A stretch of DNA of 10,537 bases, taken from DATJZH01 sp035499215. GTDB lineage: Bacteria; Actinomycetota; Actinomycetes; Streptosporangiales; Streptosporangiaceae. How positions within the stretch are numbered: position 1 is the first letter of the stretch; each line of letters starts with the position of its first letter. Location of the stretch: the NCBI GenBank assembly GCA_035499215.1, contig DATJZH010000262.1, positions 1 through 10,537 of the forward strand, read 5' to 3'. Of this stretch, positions 1 to 5,225 are shown in pieces. The position numbers and the translations under genes were made by a program. Under the pieces are notes generated by a model. It did no database searches and was not told the origin of the DNA. It saw only the letters and a program-made list of their open reading frames with translations.

Positions 1-567
1 GACGCCGGCGATCTGGCTGGCGATCTCCAGCACGGCGGCGGCGAGCTCGCGGCGGTCGGAGACCTGGCCGGCGAAGAACATCCAGCCGACGCTTACCCCG
101 CCGAGTGCCATCGCCGCCCGCAGCCGGTCGGGCAGCGGCGCGTCCGGCTCGGTCAGCAGCTCGGTCAGCGCGGTCAGCCGCTCCCGGAACAGCTCGCCCC
201 TGCCCTTGGCCGAGGCCAGGGTGTTCACGGCCGCCTGGTTCTGGTGCAGCATCCGGAAAACCTCGTCGCCCTCGGCGACGATGGACACGTAGCGCTGGAG
301 GATCCCGGCCCGGGTACCCGCCCCCCTCGGCTGCGCCCTGGCCCAGCCGATCAGGGCATCGATCTGGCCGAAGTAGTCCTCGACCAGGCTCGCGACGATG
401 TCCTCCTTGGACTTGAAGTGGTAATACAGCGCGGCCTTGGTGACATCGAGCCGCTCGGCGATCTCGCGCAGCGAGGTCTTCTCGTACCCGCGCTCGGCGA
501 ACAGCTCGACCGCGACCTGCTGGATTCGCGCCCGAGTGTCGCTGCCACGTGCTGCCGCCTCGCTCAT
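1..567 (-). CDS. TetR/AcrR-family transcriptional repressor (C-terminus cut by window edge)
   Basis: Reading the minus strand from ATG at 567-565 gives 189 codons with no stop before the window edge. The usual family length is 190-210 residues, so little is missing. The N-terminus is a canonical TetR helix-turn-helix at about residues 10-56: TRARIQQVAVELFAERGYEK, then TSLREIAERLDVTKAALYYH followed by FKSKEDI. The YYHF recognition-helix ending is typical. The rest is a divergent helical ligand-binding domain whose ligand cannot be read from sequence. The gene is divergent from a DHA2 drug exporter, the usual setting for a local repressor relieved by the exporter's substrate. Two matching operator-like sites lie in the shared gap. 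The Shine-Dalgarno is weak (AGGA lies too far upstream), so the start rests on fit to the family and could be slightly off. Confidence 0.93.
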   Translation of the reverse strand, partial: MSEAAARGSDTRARIQQVAVELFAERGYEKTSLREIAERLDVTKAALYYHFKSKEDIVASLVEDYFGQIDALIGWARAQPRGAGTRAGILQRYVSIVAEGDEVFRMLHQNQAAVNTLASAKGRGELFRERLTALTELLTEPDAPLPDRLRAAMALGGVSVGWMFFAGQVSDRRELAAAVLEIASQIAGV

Positions 568-631
568 CGCTGCCCGCGCCGTGTCCTGCGCCTGTTCCCT
601 GTCGTCCCCGCGCCGCGTCCCGGCCCGTGTG

Positions 632-682
632 CCCTGCCGCCGCCGGAAACCTGCCGGCGGTCCCTGCCGCCGCCGGAAACCT
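632..682. repeat. 21-bp perfect direct repeat with hairpin, in the tetR leader
   Basis: An identical 21-bp stretch (starting CCCTGCCGCCGCCGG and ending AAACCT) occurs at 632-652 and 662-682, a 30-bp period. Within it, CCGCCGG at 640-646 pairs with CCGGCGG at 654-660 around a 7-nt loop. The repeat lies upstream of the TetR start, probably in its untranslated leader. The second copy overlaps the first operator-like site by 5 bp. It could be a recent tandem duplication or part of the control region. Confidence 0.7.
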
Positions 683-701
683 ACTTGACGGCCGGTTAGT
701 A
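678..701 (-). promoter_or_regulatory. Predicted TetR operator O1
   Basis: Read on the minus strand, this 24-bp site matches the plus-strand site at 729-752 at 20 of 24 positions, with shared core TACTARCCGGYCG. The site is itself an imperfect palindrome, TACT-N3-CGGCCG-N3-AGTA, as expected for a dimeric TetR protein. It covers the predicted -35 box (685-690) of the exporter promoter, so binding would block RNA polymerase. Binding by the neighbouring TetR protein is inferred from position. Confidence 0.6.
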
Positions 702-714
702 CGCAGCCTACCCT
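685..714 (+). promoter_or_regulatory. Predicted sigma70-type promoter for the MFS exporter
   Basis: TTGACG (685-690) and TACCCT (709-714) are separated by 18 bp, close to the housekeeping consensus. Transcription would start near 721, leaving a leader of about 90 nt before the exporter's ATG. The -35 box lies inside operator O1. Operator O2 begins just after the start point, so both sites are well placed for repression. On the other strand, TAGTAT (733-728) is a possible -10 for tetR, but no good -35 was found. Confidence 0.5.
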
Positions 715-728
715 GCTCTTCAGGCAGA

Positions 729-752
729 TACTAGCCGGTCGGCAGGTAGGTT
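729..752 (+). promoter_or_regulatory. Predicted TetR operator O2
   Basis: This is the second copy of the 24-bp operator-like sequence, inverted relative to the copy at 678-701, with centres 51 bp apart (about five helical turns). The differences are single-base substitutions and there are no gaps. It lies just downstream of the predicted exporter transcription start and overlaps a possible -10 (TAGTAT on the minus strand) for tetR, so one protein could control both directions. Confidence 0.6.
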
Positions 753-811
753 GCGTCGGAGCGCCTGTTTTGCCCGGTGCCGGGACGGACGCGGATACGA
801 GGAACCCGATC

Positions 812-2398
812 ATGGCAGAGACGAACCCGGCCGCCGCGACGGGACCGGCGCAGGCAGCGGCGGCGGCGGGGGCGAGCGCTGGCCATCGCCAGATCCTGAT
901 CGTGCTGCCCGGGCTGATGCTCGCGATGATCCTGGCGATGCTCGACCAGCTCGTGGTCTCCACGGCGCTGCCGCGCATCGTCGGCGACCTCGGCGGGCTT
1001 GAGCACCTGTCCTGGGTCGTGACCGCCTACGTGCTGGCATCCACGATCACTACCCCGCTGTACGGGAAGCTCGGCGACCAGTACGGCCGCAAGCGGTGGC
1101 TGGTGATCGCCATCGTGATCTTCCTGATCGGCTCCGCGCTGTCGGGCCTGTCGCAGTCGATGGACCAGCTGATCGCGTTTCGCGCCTTGCAGGGTCTGGG
1201 CGCGGGCGGTCTGATGGTCGGCGCGCTGGCCACCATCGGAGACCTGGTGTCGCCGCGTGAGCGCGGCAGGTACATGGGCTACATGATGGCGGCGATGATG
1301 CTCGCCATGATCGCCGGGCCGCTGGTCGGCGGGTACATCACCGACAGCCTGTCCTGGCGCTGGATCTTCTACATCAACATGCCGGTCGGCGGCGCCGCGC
1401 TGGCGTACCTGGCGGTCACGCTGAACCTGCCGCGGCTGCGGGTGCCGCACAAGATCGACTACCTGGGCGCCGCCGTGATCGCCGCCGGGGCGACCGCGAT
1501 CGTGCTGCTGACCACCTGGGGCGGCACCCAGTACGCCTGGGGCTCGACGCAGATCATGGTCCTGGGCGCCGTAGCGATCGCGGCCGTCGCCGCGTTCTTC
1601 TGGGTCGAGGCCAGGGCTGCCGAGCCGGTGCTGCCGCTGCACGTGTTCCGCAACCGCAACTTCTCGCTGGCCAGCTCGATGAGCTTCCTGCTCGGCCTGT
1701 CCATGTTCGGCGCGCTGACGTTCCTGCCGCTGTACCAGCAGACCGTGCAGCACGCCTCGGCGACGGGGAGCGGGCTGGCGCTGATCCCGCTGATGCTCGG
1801 CGCCACGGTCACGTCGCTGATTGCCGGGCAGATCACCTCCAGGACCGGCCGCTACAAGATCCTGCCGATCATCGGGGGTGCCGTCATGGCGGTCGGCATG
1901 TACCTGCTGTCCCACCTGGGCCCGGACACCTCCCGGCTGACCTCGGGCCTGTACTTCGTCGTGCTCGGCGTCGGGATGGGCTTCCTGATGCAGATCACCA
2001 CGCTGATCGTGCAGAACAGCGTGAGCCCCCGCGACATGGGCGTGGCCAGCAGCTCACGGGCGTTCTTCCAGCAGATCGGCGGCTCCATCGGGGTGGCCAT
2101 GTTCGGCGCGGTCTTCACCCGGCGGCTTGCCGCGGCGCTCAGCGCGCGGTTGCCGGGAGCGCACGTGAACGCGGCGAACGGCCAGCTGAACCCGGCAACG
2201 GTCAACCATCTGCCGGCCGTGATTCGCGACGGGGTGTTCTACGCCATCAGCCACGCGGTCGACGGCGTGTTCCTGTGGGCGCTGCCGGCCTCGGTGGCGG
2301 TCCTCGTGCTCGCCTGCTGCATCAAGGAGATCCCGCTGCGCGGCAGGCCGGAGCCCTCCGGGGAGACGGCAGCCCCGGCTGGGGAGCTCGTGCACTGA
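812..2398 (+). CDS. DHA2-family (EmrB/QacA-type) MFS drug:H+ exporter
   Basis: A 528-residue, strongly hydrophobic protein with about 14 predicted transmembrane helices, the size and layout of DHA2 multidrug exporters in the plasma membrane. TM1 contains the family motif LDQLVVSTALP, with Asp45. The loop between TM2 and TM3 carries MFS motif A, GKLGDQYGRKR (residues 85-95). The TM5 region has GPLVGGYITDSLSWRW followed by FYINMPVG, the antiporter motif C region of this subfamily. ATG at 812 is chosen over the ATG at 770 because GAGGA at 799-803 sits 8 nt before it, and the added N-terminus has no family features. The gene is divergent from a TetR repressor and is probably induced when that repressor binds an exported compound. 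The substrate cannot be predicted; actinobacterial members export antibiotics, dyes or self-made metabolites. Confidence 0.95.
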   Translation: MAETNPAAATGPAQAAAAAGASAGHRQILIVLPGLMLAMILAMLDQLVVSTALPRIVGDLGGLEHLSWVVTAYVLASTITTPLYGKLGDQYGRKRWLVIAIVIFLIGSALSGLSQSMDQLIAFRALQGLGAGGLMVGALATIGDLVSPRERGRYMGYMMAAMMLAMIAGPLVGGYITDSLSWRWIFYINMPVGGAALAYLAVTLNLPRLRVPHKIDYLGAAVIAAGATAIVLLTTWGGTQYAWGSTQIMVLGAVAIAAVAAFFWVEARAAEPVLPLHVFRNRNFSLASSMSFLLGLSMFGALTFLPLYQQTVQHASATGSGLALIPLMLGATVTSLIAGQITSRTGRYKILPIIGGAVMAVGMYLLSHLGPDTSRLTSGLYFVVLGVGMGFLMQITTLIVQNSVSPRDMGVASSSRAFFQQIGGSIGVAMFGAVFTRRLAAALSARLPGAHVNAANGQLNPATVNHLPAVIRDGVFYAISHAVDGVFLWALPASVAVLVLACCIKEIPLRGRPEPSGETAAPAGELVH

Positions 2399-2452
2399 TC
2401 CGCGGCCGGACCCGGCAGCTGCTGGCGGCCGGGCGCCGGGCAGGACGCGACG

Positions 2453-2475
2453 GGGACCGCGGTGACCGCGGTCCC
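2453..2475. terminator. Strong GC hairpin between convergent genes
   Basis: GGGACCGCGG pairs perfectly with CCGCGGTCCC around a 3-nt loop (TGA). It lies between the exporter stop and the greA stop, which converge. There is no T-tract on either strand, which is common for actinobacterial terminators. It could serve both directions. Confidence 0.6.
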
Positions 2476-2485
2476 GCCACGTTAG

Positions 2486-2508
2486 CCCGGCGGGGCAGAT
2501 CCGCCGGG
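2486..2508. terminator. Second hairpin just downstream of greA
   Basis: CCCGGCGG pairs with CCGCCGGG around a 7-nt loop, 13 bp beyond the greA stop codon. It is most naturally the greA terminator on the minus strand, in tandem with the hairpin at 2453-2475. No T-tract follows, so function is inferred from position and stem strength. Confidence 0.45.
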
Positions 2509-2521
2509 GCCGGGTGCTCGG

Positions 2522-3022
2522 CTACATTCCCGCGTAGGGGACGGCCTCGAGGATCTCGACGGTCGCGGCCCGCCCGTTCGGCATGGTGTAGGTGGCCGTC
2601 TCGCCGACCTTCTTGCCGGTGATGGCGCTGCCCAGCGGCGACCGGGGCGAGTACACGTCGATCGGCGTGCCGCTCTCCTCCCGCGACGCGAGCAGGAATG
2701 TCACCTCGTCGTCATCGCCGCCGAACCGGACGGTGACGGTCATGCCGGGCCCGACCACGCCCTCGGTGCGCGGCGGCTCGCCGACCCGCGAGTTCTGCAG
2801 GATATGAGTGAGCTGCCGGATCCGGGCCTCCTGCATGCCCTGCTGATCCTTGGCTGCGTGGTAGCCGCCGTTCTCCTTCAGGTCGCCTTCTTCCCTGGCG
2901 GCCTCGATCTTCTTGGCGATCTCGACCCGGCCCGCGCCCGAGAGGTAGTCCAGCTCTGTCTTCAGCCGGTCATGCGCCTCCTGCGTAAGCCAGGTGACGG
3001 TGTCGTCGCGGGTCTCGGTCAC
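2522..3022 (-). CDS. greA: Transcription elongation factor GreA
   Basis: A 166-residue protein of normal GreA length. GreA enters the RNA polymerase secondary channel and stimulates cleavage of the backtracked RNA 3' end, rescuing stalled complexes. The N-terminal coiled coil (about residues 12-80) has the tip signature AREEGDLKENGGYHAAKDQQ; acidic Asp47 and Glu50 are the tip residues that help position the catalytic metal. The C-terminal FKBP-like domain (about 88-165) includes SPLGSAITGKKVGETATY, the conserved GreA C-terminal motif. The start is GTG at 3022-3020 with AAGGAG (minus strand, 3034-3029) 6 nt upstream. The gene is divergent from mca, as I recall for Mycobacterium tuberculosis, where greA and mca lie in the same neighbourhood. 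Confidence 0.97.
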   Translation of the reverse strand: MTETRDDTVTWLTQEAHDRLKTELDYLSGAGRVEIAKKIEAAREEGDLKENGGYHAAKDQQGMQEARIRQLTHILQNSRVGEPPRTEGVVGPGMTVTVRFGGDDDEVTFLLASREESGTPIDVYSPRSPLGSAITGKKVGETATYTMPNGRAATVEILEAVPYAGM

Positions 3023-3043
3023 GGAAAACTCCTTGCATGGGTG

Positions 3044-3100
3044 GGAGCTCTCGCTCCATCAGGCCCTGCCGGGCCGTTGGGGTAAACCTTGAGGCTAACA
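3044..3100 (-). promoter_or_regulatory. Possible greA promoter and structured 5' leader
   Basis: On the minus strand an extended -10 (TGTTAGCCT, 3100-3092) would start transcription near 3085. A perfect TTGACA lies at 3129-3124 but is too far from this -10 (26 bp), so it is either unrelated or used with another -10. The predicted leader of about 60 nt contains two 5-bp hairpins, GGCCC/GGGCC (3062-3075) and GGAGC/GCTCC (3044-3057), just before the ribosome binding site. I see no gene between greA and mca (3023-3312). This stretch appears to hold only the two control regions. Confidence 0.35.
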
Positions 3101-3300
3101 AGGGTCGGTGACTGCATCGAGCCTGTCAATGCCCGCAGCGCAGCCGAAACCACCGCGAGGCCGGCTCGCCGCCATCTGGGAATGTCCTTGCTGGCCTGCC
3201 GTGTTGTGCTGCACGATGCACTCCTGGCACCGTCTGGGCCACGCTCAAAAACGCGCGCGTCAGCCAGCGCGGTGCCGCTTATGTCCGCAAATAGGTTTCG

Positions 3301-3313
3301 AGAGGATTCCTCT
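3301..3313 (+). promoter_or_regulatory. mca ribosome binding site inside a small palindrome
   Basis: GAGGA (3302-3306) lies 6 nt before the TTG start codon of mca and decides that start. It sits inside the 13-bp palindrome AGAGGATTCCTCT, which could fold as a 5-bp stem with a 3-nt loop and hide the site. TAGGTT just upstream resembles a -10 box but would give a leader of only about 10 nt. Confidence 0.5.
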
Positions 3314-4275
3314 TGTCCATCGTAAGCTCCGATCCGTCTGCCCCTGGCCGCCGCGAGGCGGCGGCCGCCCCAGCCGCCTCAGCCGCCTCAGCCGCGCCGG
3401 CCGCGCTGCGGCTGATGGCGGTGCATGCGCATCCCGATGACGAGTCAAGCAAGGGCGCTGCCACGATGGCCAGGTACGCAAGCGAGGGCGTGTCGGTGCT
3501 GGTATGTACCCTGACCGGCGGCGAGCGGGGCGACATCCTGAACAAGGCGATGGACCGGCCGGAGATCCGGGCGGATCTGGCGGCGGTGCGGCGCGCCGAG
3601 ATGGCCAGGGCCCGCGAGATCCTCGGCGTGCAGCAGCAGTTCCTCGGCTTCATCGATTCCGGGCTGCCCGAGGGCGACCCGCCGCCGCCGCTGCCCGACG
3701 GGTGCTTCGCGCTGCAGCCGCTGGCAGACGCCAGCGCGCCGCTGGTGCGCGCGGTGCGCGCGTTCCGGCCGCACGTCATGCTGACCTACGACGAGAACGG
3801 CGGCTATCCGCATCCCGATCACGTCAAGACCCACCAGGTCGCGGTGCAGGCATTCGAGGCAGCGGCCGATCCGGACCGGTACGCCGGCTGCGGGGAGCCC
3901 TGGCAGCCGCTCAAGCTCTATTACTTCGCCACCTTCCACAAGGCACGGCTCACGGCGCTGCATCAGGAGATGGAGCGCCGGGGCCTGGACTCGCCGTACG
4001 CTCAGTGGCTGCAGCGCTGGGAGGACGAACCGGACCGGGCGGAACTAGAGATCACTACCAGGGTGCCGTGCGGCGAGTTCTTCGGGATCCGTGATCAGGC
4101 GCTGCTCGCGCACGCGACCCAGATCGATCCGGACGGCCACTGGTTCGGCTGCCCGACCGATGCCCAGCAGGCGGCCTGGTCGACCGAGGATTTCCATCTG
4201 GCCAGGTCGCTGGTGGATACTGACAAGCCGGAGGAGGACCTGTTCGCCGGGGTCCGGGAGAGGGTGAGAACGTGA
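3313..4275 (+). CDS. mca: Mycothiol S-conjugate amidase Mca
   Basis: A 320-residue cytoplasmic zinc amidase. Mca cleaves mycothiol S-conjugates of electrophiles and drugs, releasing a mercapturic acid for export and returning GlcN-Ins for mycothiol resynthesis. The zinc site is visible as AHPDDE (His40, Asp43; Asp42 the expected general base) and HPDH (His167-His170, with His170 the third ligand). The stretch HPDDESSKGAATMARYASEG and the following TLTGGERGDILN are characteristic of Mca rather than the related deacetylase MshB, as is TTRVPCGEFF near the C-terminus. TTG at 3313 is chosen for its well-spaced GAGGA. It gives an Ala/Pro/Ser-rich extension of about 33 residues before the conserved LRLMAVHAHPDDE start, partly encoded by a tandem CCGCCTCAG repeat. 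A later start is possible, though no other ribosome binding site is obvious. The stop overlaps the next gene's ATG, so the two are translationally coupled. Confidence 0.96.
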   Translation: MSIVSSDPSAPGRREAAAAPAASAASAAPAALRLMAVHAHPDDESSKGAATMARYASEGVSVLVCTLTGGERGDILNKAMDRPEIRADLAAVRRAEMARAREILGVQQQFLGFIDSGLPEGDPPPPLPDGCFALQPLADASAPLVRAVRAFRPHVMLTYDENGGYPHPDHVKTHQVAVQAFEAAADPDRYAGCGEPWQPLKLYYFATFHKARLTALHQEMERRGLDSPYAQWLQRWEDEPDRAELEITTRVPCGEFFGIRDQALLAHATQIDPDGHWFGCPTDAQQAAWSTEDFHLARSLVDTDKPEEDLFAGVRERVRT

Positions 4276-4634
4276 TGGTACCCGCGCTCTCCGGGCTGGC
4301 ACTGTCCGGGCTGGCACTGTCCGGGCAAGCACTGTCCGGACGGGCACTGTCCGGACGGGCACTTTCCGGACTGGCACAGTCAGGCGACGCCGCGCCCGGT
4401 ACGCTCGGTTTCCTCGTCATCTTCGGCATGGCCGTCATCTTGTTCTTCTTGTTCCGGTCGATGGCCAGGCACTTGCGGAAGGTCTCCAGCGGCCCTGGCC
4501 CGGGCGCCGGACCGGCGGCCGGGGACCGAGCGCAGGCCACCGCCGTCACCGACGAGCGGAACAGCGGCGGCGGAGCCGGCGACGACACATCCGGCAGCGG
4601 CACCGGCACCGGAGGCCCGGGCAGCGCCTTCTGA
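4275..4634 (+). CDS. Small single-pass membrane protein coupled to mca
   Basis: A 119-residue protein whose ATG shares its A with the mca stop codon (TGATG), implying co-translation; an in-frame GTG at 4272 is an alternative start. Residues 5-39 are a pentapeptide repeat (LSGLA, LSGQA, LSGRA variants) encoded by a DNA minisatellite. Residues 44-60 form one hydrophobic helix (TLGFLVIFGMAVILFFLF), followed by the basic segment RSMARHLRKV, so the C-terminus is predicted to be cytoplasmic. The tail is Gly/Ser/Thr/Pro-rich and probably disordered. A short membrane protein with a helix ending in a RxMxxxLRKV-like segment commonly follows mca in actinobacteria (I recall Rv1083 after Rv1082 in M. tuberculosis). 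Its role is unknown; tethering or partnering of Mca at the membrane is only a guess. Confidence 0.85.
   Translation: MVPALSGLALSGLALSGQALSGRALSGRALSGLAQSGDAAPGTLGFLVIFGMAVILFFLFRSMARHLRKVSSGPGPGAGPAAGDRAQATAVTDERNSGGGAGDDTSGSGTGTGGPGSAF
4287..4391 (+). repeat. In-frame 15-bp minisatellite (six units plus a degenerate seventh)
   Basis: Six consecutive 15-bp units of the form CTGTCCGGNCNGGCA, with a few changes, run from 4287 to 4376. A diverged unit (CAGTCAGGCGACGCC) closes the array. Units four and five are identical. Because 15 is a multiple of three, unit gain or loss changes protein length without a frameshift. It encodes repeated L-S-G-x-A before the membrane helix. Confidence 0.92.
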
Positions 4635-4697
4635 GCCTGGCCTGGTCCGAGCTCAGCTGACGTCCGCCCGGGCAGGTCCGCTGACACACAGGGATCG

Positions 4698-5036
4698 GTG
4701 ATCGACATGGGGCAGATGCCGCCCGAGGTCCTGGCCGCGAGCGTGCCGGACGACGCCTGGCTGCTGGACGTGCGCGAGGACGACGAATGGACCGCGGGTC
4801 ACGCGCCGGGTGCCCGGCACATCCCGATGGGCCAGCTCGGCGCCCGCGCTGCCGAGATCCCGCTGGGCCAGGACATCTACGTAGTCTGCCGCTCGGGTCA
4901 GCGGTCCGCCTGCGCGGCGCAGGCGCTGGCGGGCGCCGGCTGGCAGGCGATCAACGTCGCGGGCGGCATGCAGGACTGGGCGGCCGCGGGCCGCCCGGTG
5001 ATCACCGACTCGGGCGCCGAACCTTTCGTCTGCTGA
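4698..5036 (+). CDS. Single-domain rhodanese-like sulfurtransferase
   Basis: A 112-residue protein that is one rhodanese domain with no targeting signal. It contains LLDVREDDEWTAGHAPGARH (the CH2A-type start of the domain) and the active-site loop CRSGQRS with catalytic Cys64, which would carry a persulfide. The NVAGGMQDWAAAG motif closes the fold. Such proteins pass sulfane sulfur between small thiols and protein acceptors; the donor is not defined by sequence. The C-terminus ends in Cys, a possible second thiol. The start is GTG 4698 (AGGGA ends 3 nt upstream, rather close) or ATG 4707 (12 nt). It lies 63 bp after the mca-linked membrane gene on the same strand with no clear terminator between, so it may belong to the mca transcript and fits a thiol/sulfur theme. 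Confidence 0.92.
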   Translation: MIDMGQMPPEVLAASVPDDAWLLDVREDDEWTAGHAPGARHIPMGQLGARAAEIPLGQDIYVVCRSGQRSACAAQALAGAGWQAINVAGGMQDWAAAGRPVITDSGAEPFVC

Positions 5037-5107
5037 GCGCTGGCCGCCCCGCCGCGTCGCATCGTCGGCGGGCAGCCGGCCGGTGGTGGATGCCCGGAGG
5101 AGGCACA

Positions 5108-5167
5108 ATGAGCCAGATTGCGGCGTATCGCGGCGCAGCCCGTCAGGCGCGTCGGCGCGCGCAGTGA
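5108..5167 (+). CDS. Putative 19-residue mini-ORF upstream of the SNF2 gene
   Basis: ATG at 5108 follows an unusually strong Shine-Dalgarno, GGAGGAGG at 5096-5103. It opens a 20-codon frame including TGA, encoding MSQIAAYRGAARQARRRAQ, which is markedly basic (six Arg, no acidic residue). The stop lies 58 bp before the SNF2 ATG. It could be a small basic protein, a leader peptide, or a remnant with a chance ribosome binding site. No family is recognised. The ribosome binding site is the main support, since GC-rich DNA readily gives short open frames. Confidence 0.4.
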   Translation: MSQIAAYRGAARQARRRAQ

Positions 5168-5177
5168 CGGCGGCCGT

Positions 5178-5186
5178 TGCTAGCGT
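5178..5186 (+). promoter_or_regulatory. Possible extended -10 promoter for the SNF2 gene
   Basis: TGCTAGCGT fits the extended -10 form TGNTANNNT. It would start transcription near 5193, giving a leader of about 33 nt before the ATG at 5226. No convincing -35 box is seen 17-18 bp upstream. It lies just after the mini-ORF stop, so the mini-ORF would not be on this transcript. Confidence 0.3.
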
Positions 5187-5225
5187 GCGGGGCAGCTGTC
5201 GCGGGCTGCTGCAGGAGTGCTGGTC

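Noticed and set aside
731..1915. Long minus-strand frame of 394 codons opposite the MFS exporter
   Set aside because: It is antisense to a gene with clear family motifs. The translation is rich in Arg, Gln, Asp and His with no hydrophobic core, typical of a shadow frame in high-GC DNA.
3089..3440. Plus-strand short frames in the greA-mca gap
   Set aside because: No ribosome binding sites at their starts, no recognisable motifs, and they run into the mca coding region in the wrong frame.
4287..4391. CRISPR-like or pentapeptide-repeat (A[D/N]Lxx) interpretation of the repeats
   Set aside because: The 15-bp units are contiguous with no spacers, and the LSGxA repeat has too few units and lacks the D/N-L-x-x register of true pentapeptide-repeat proteins.
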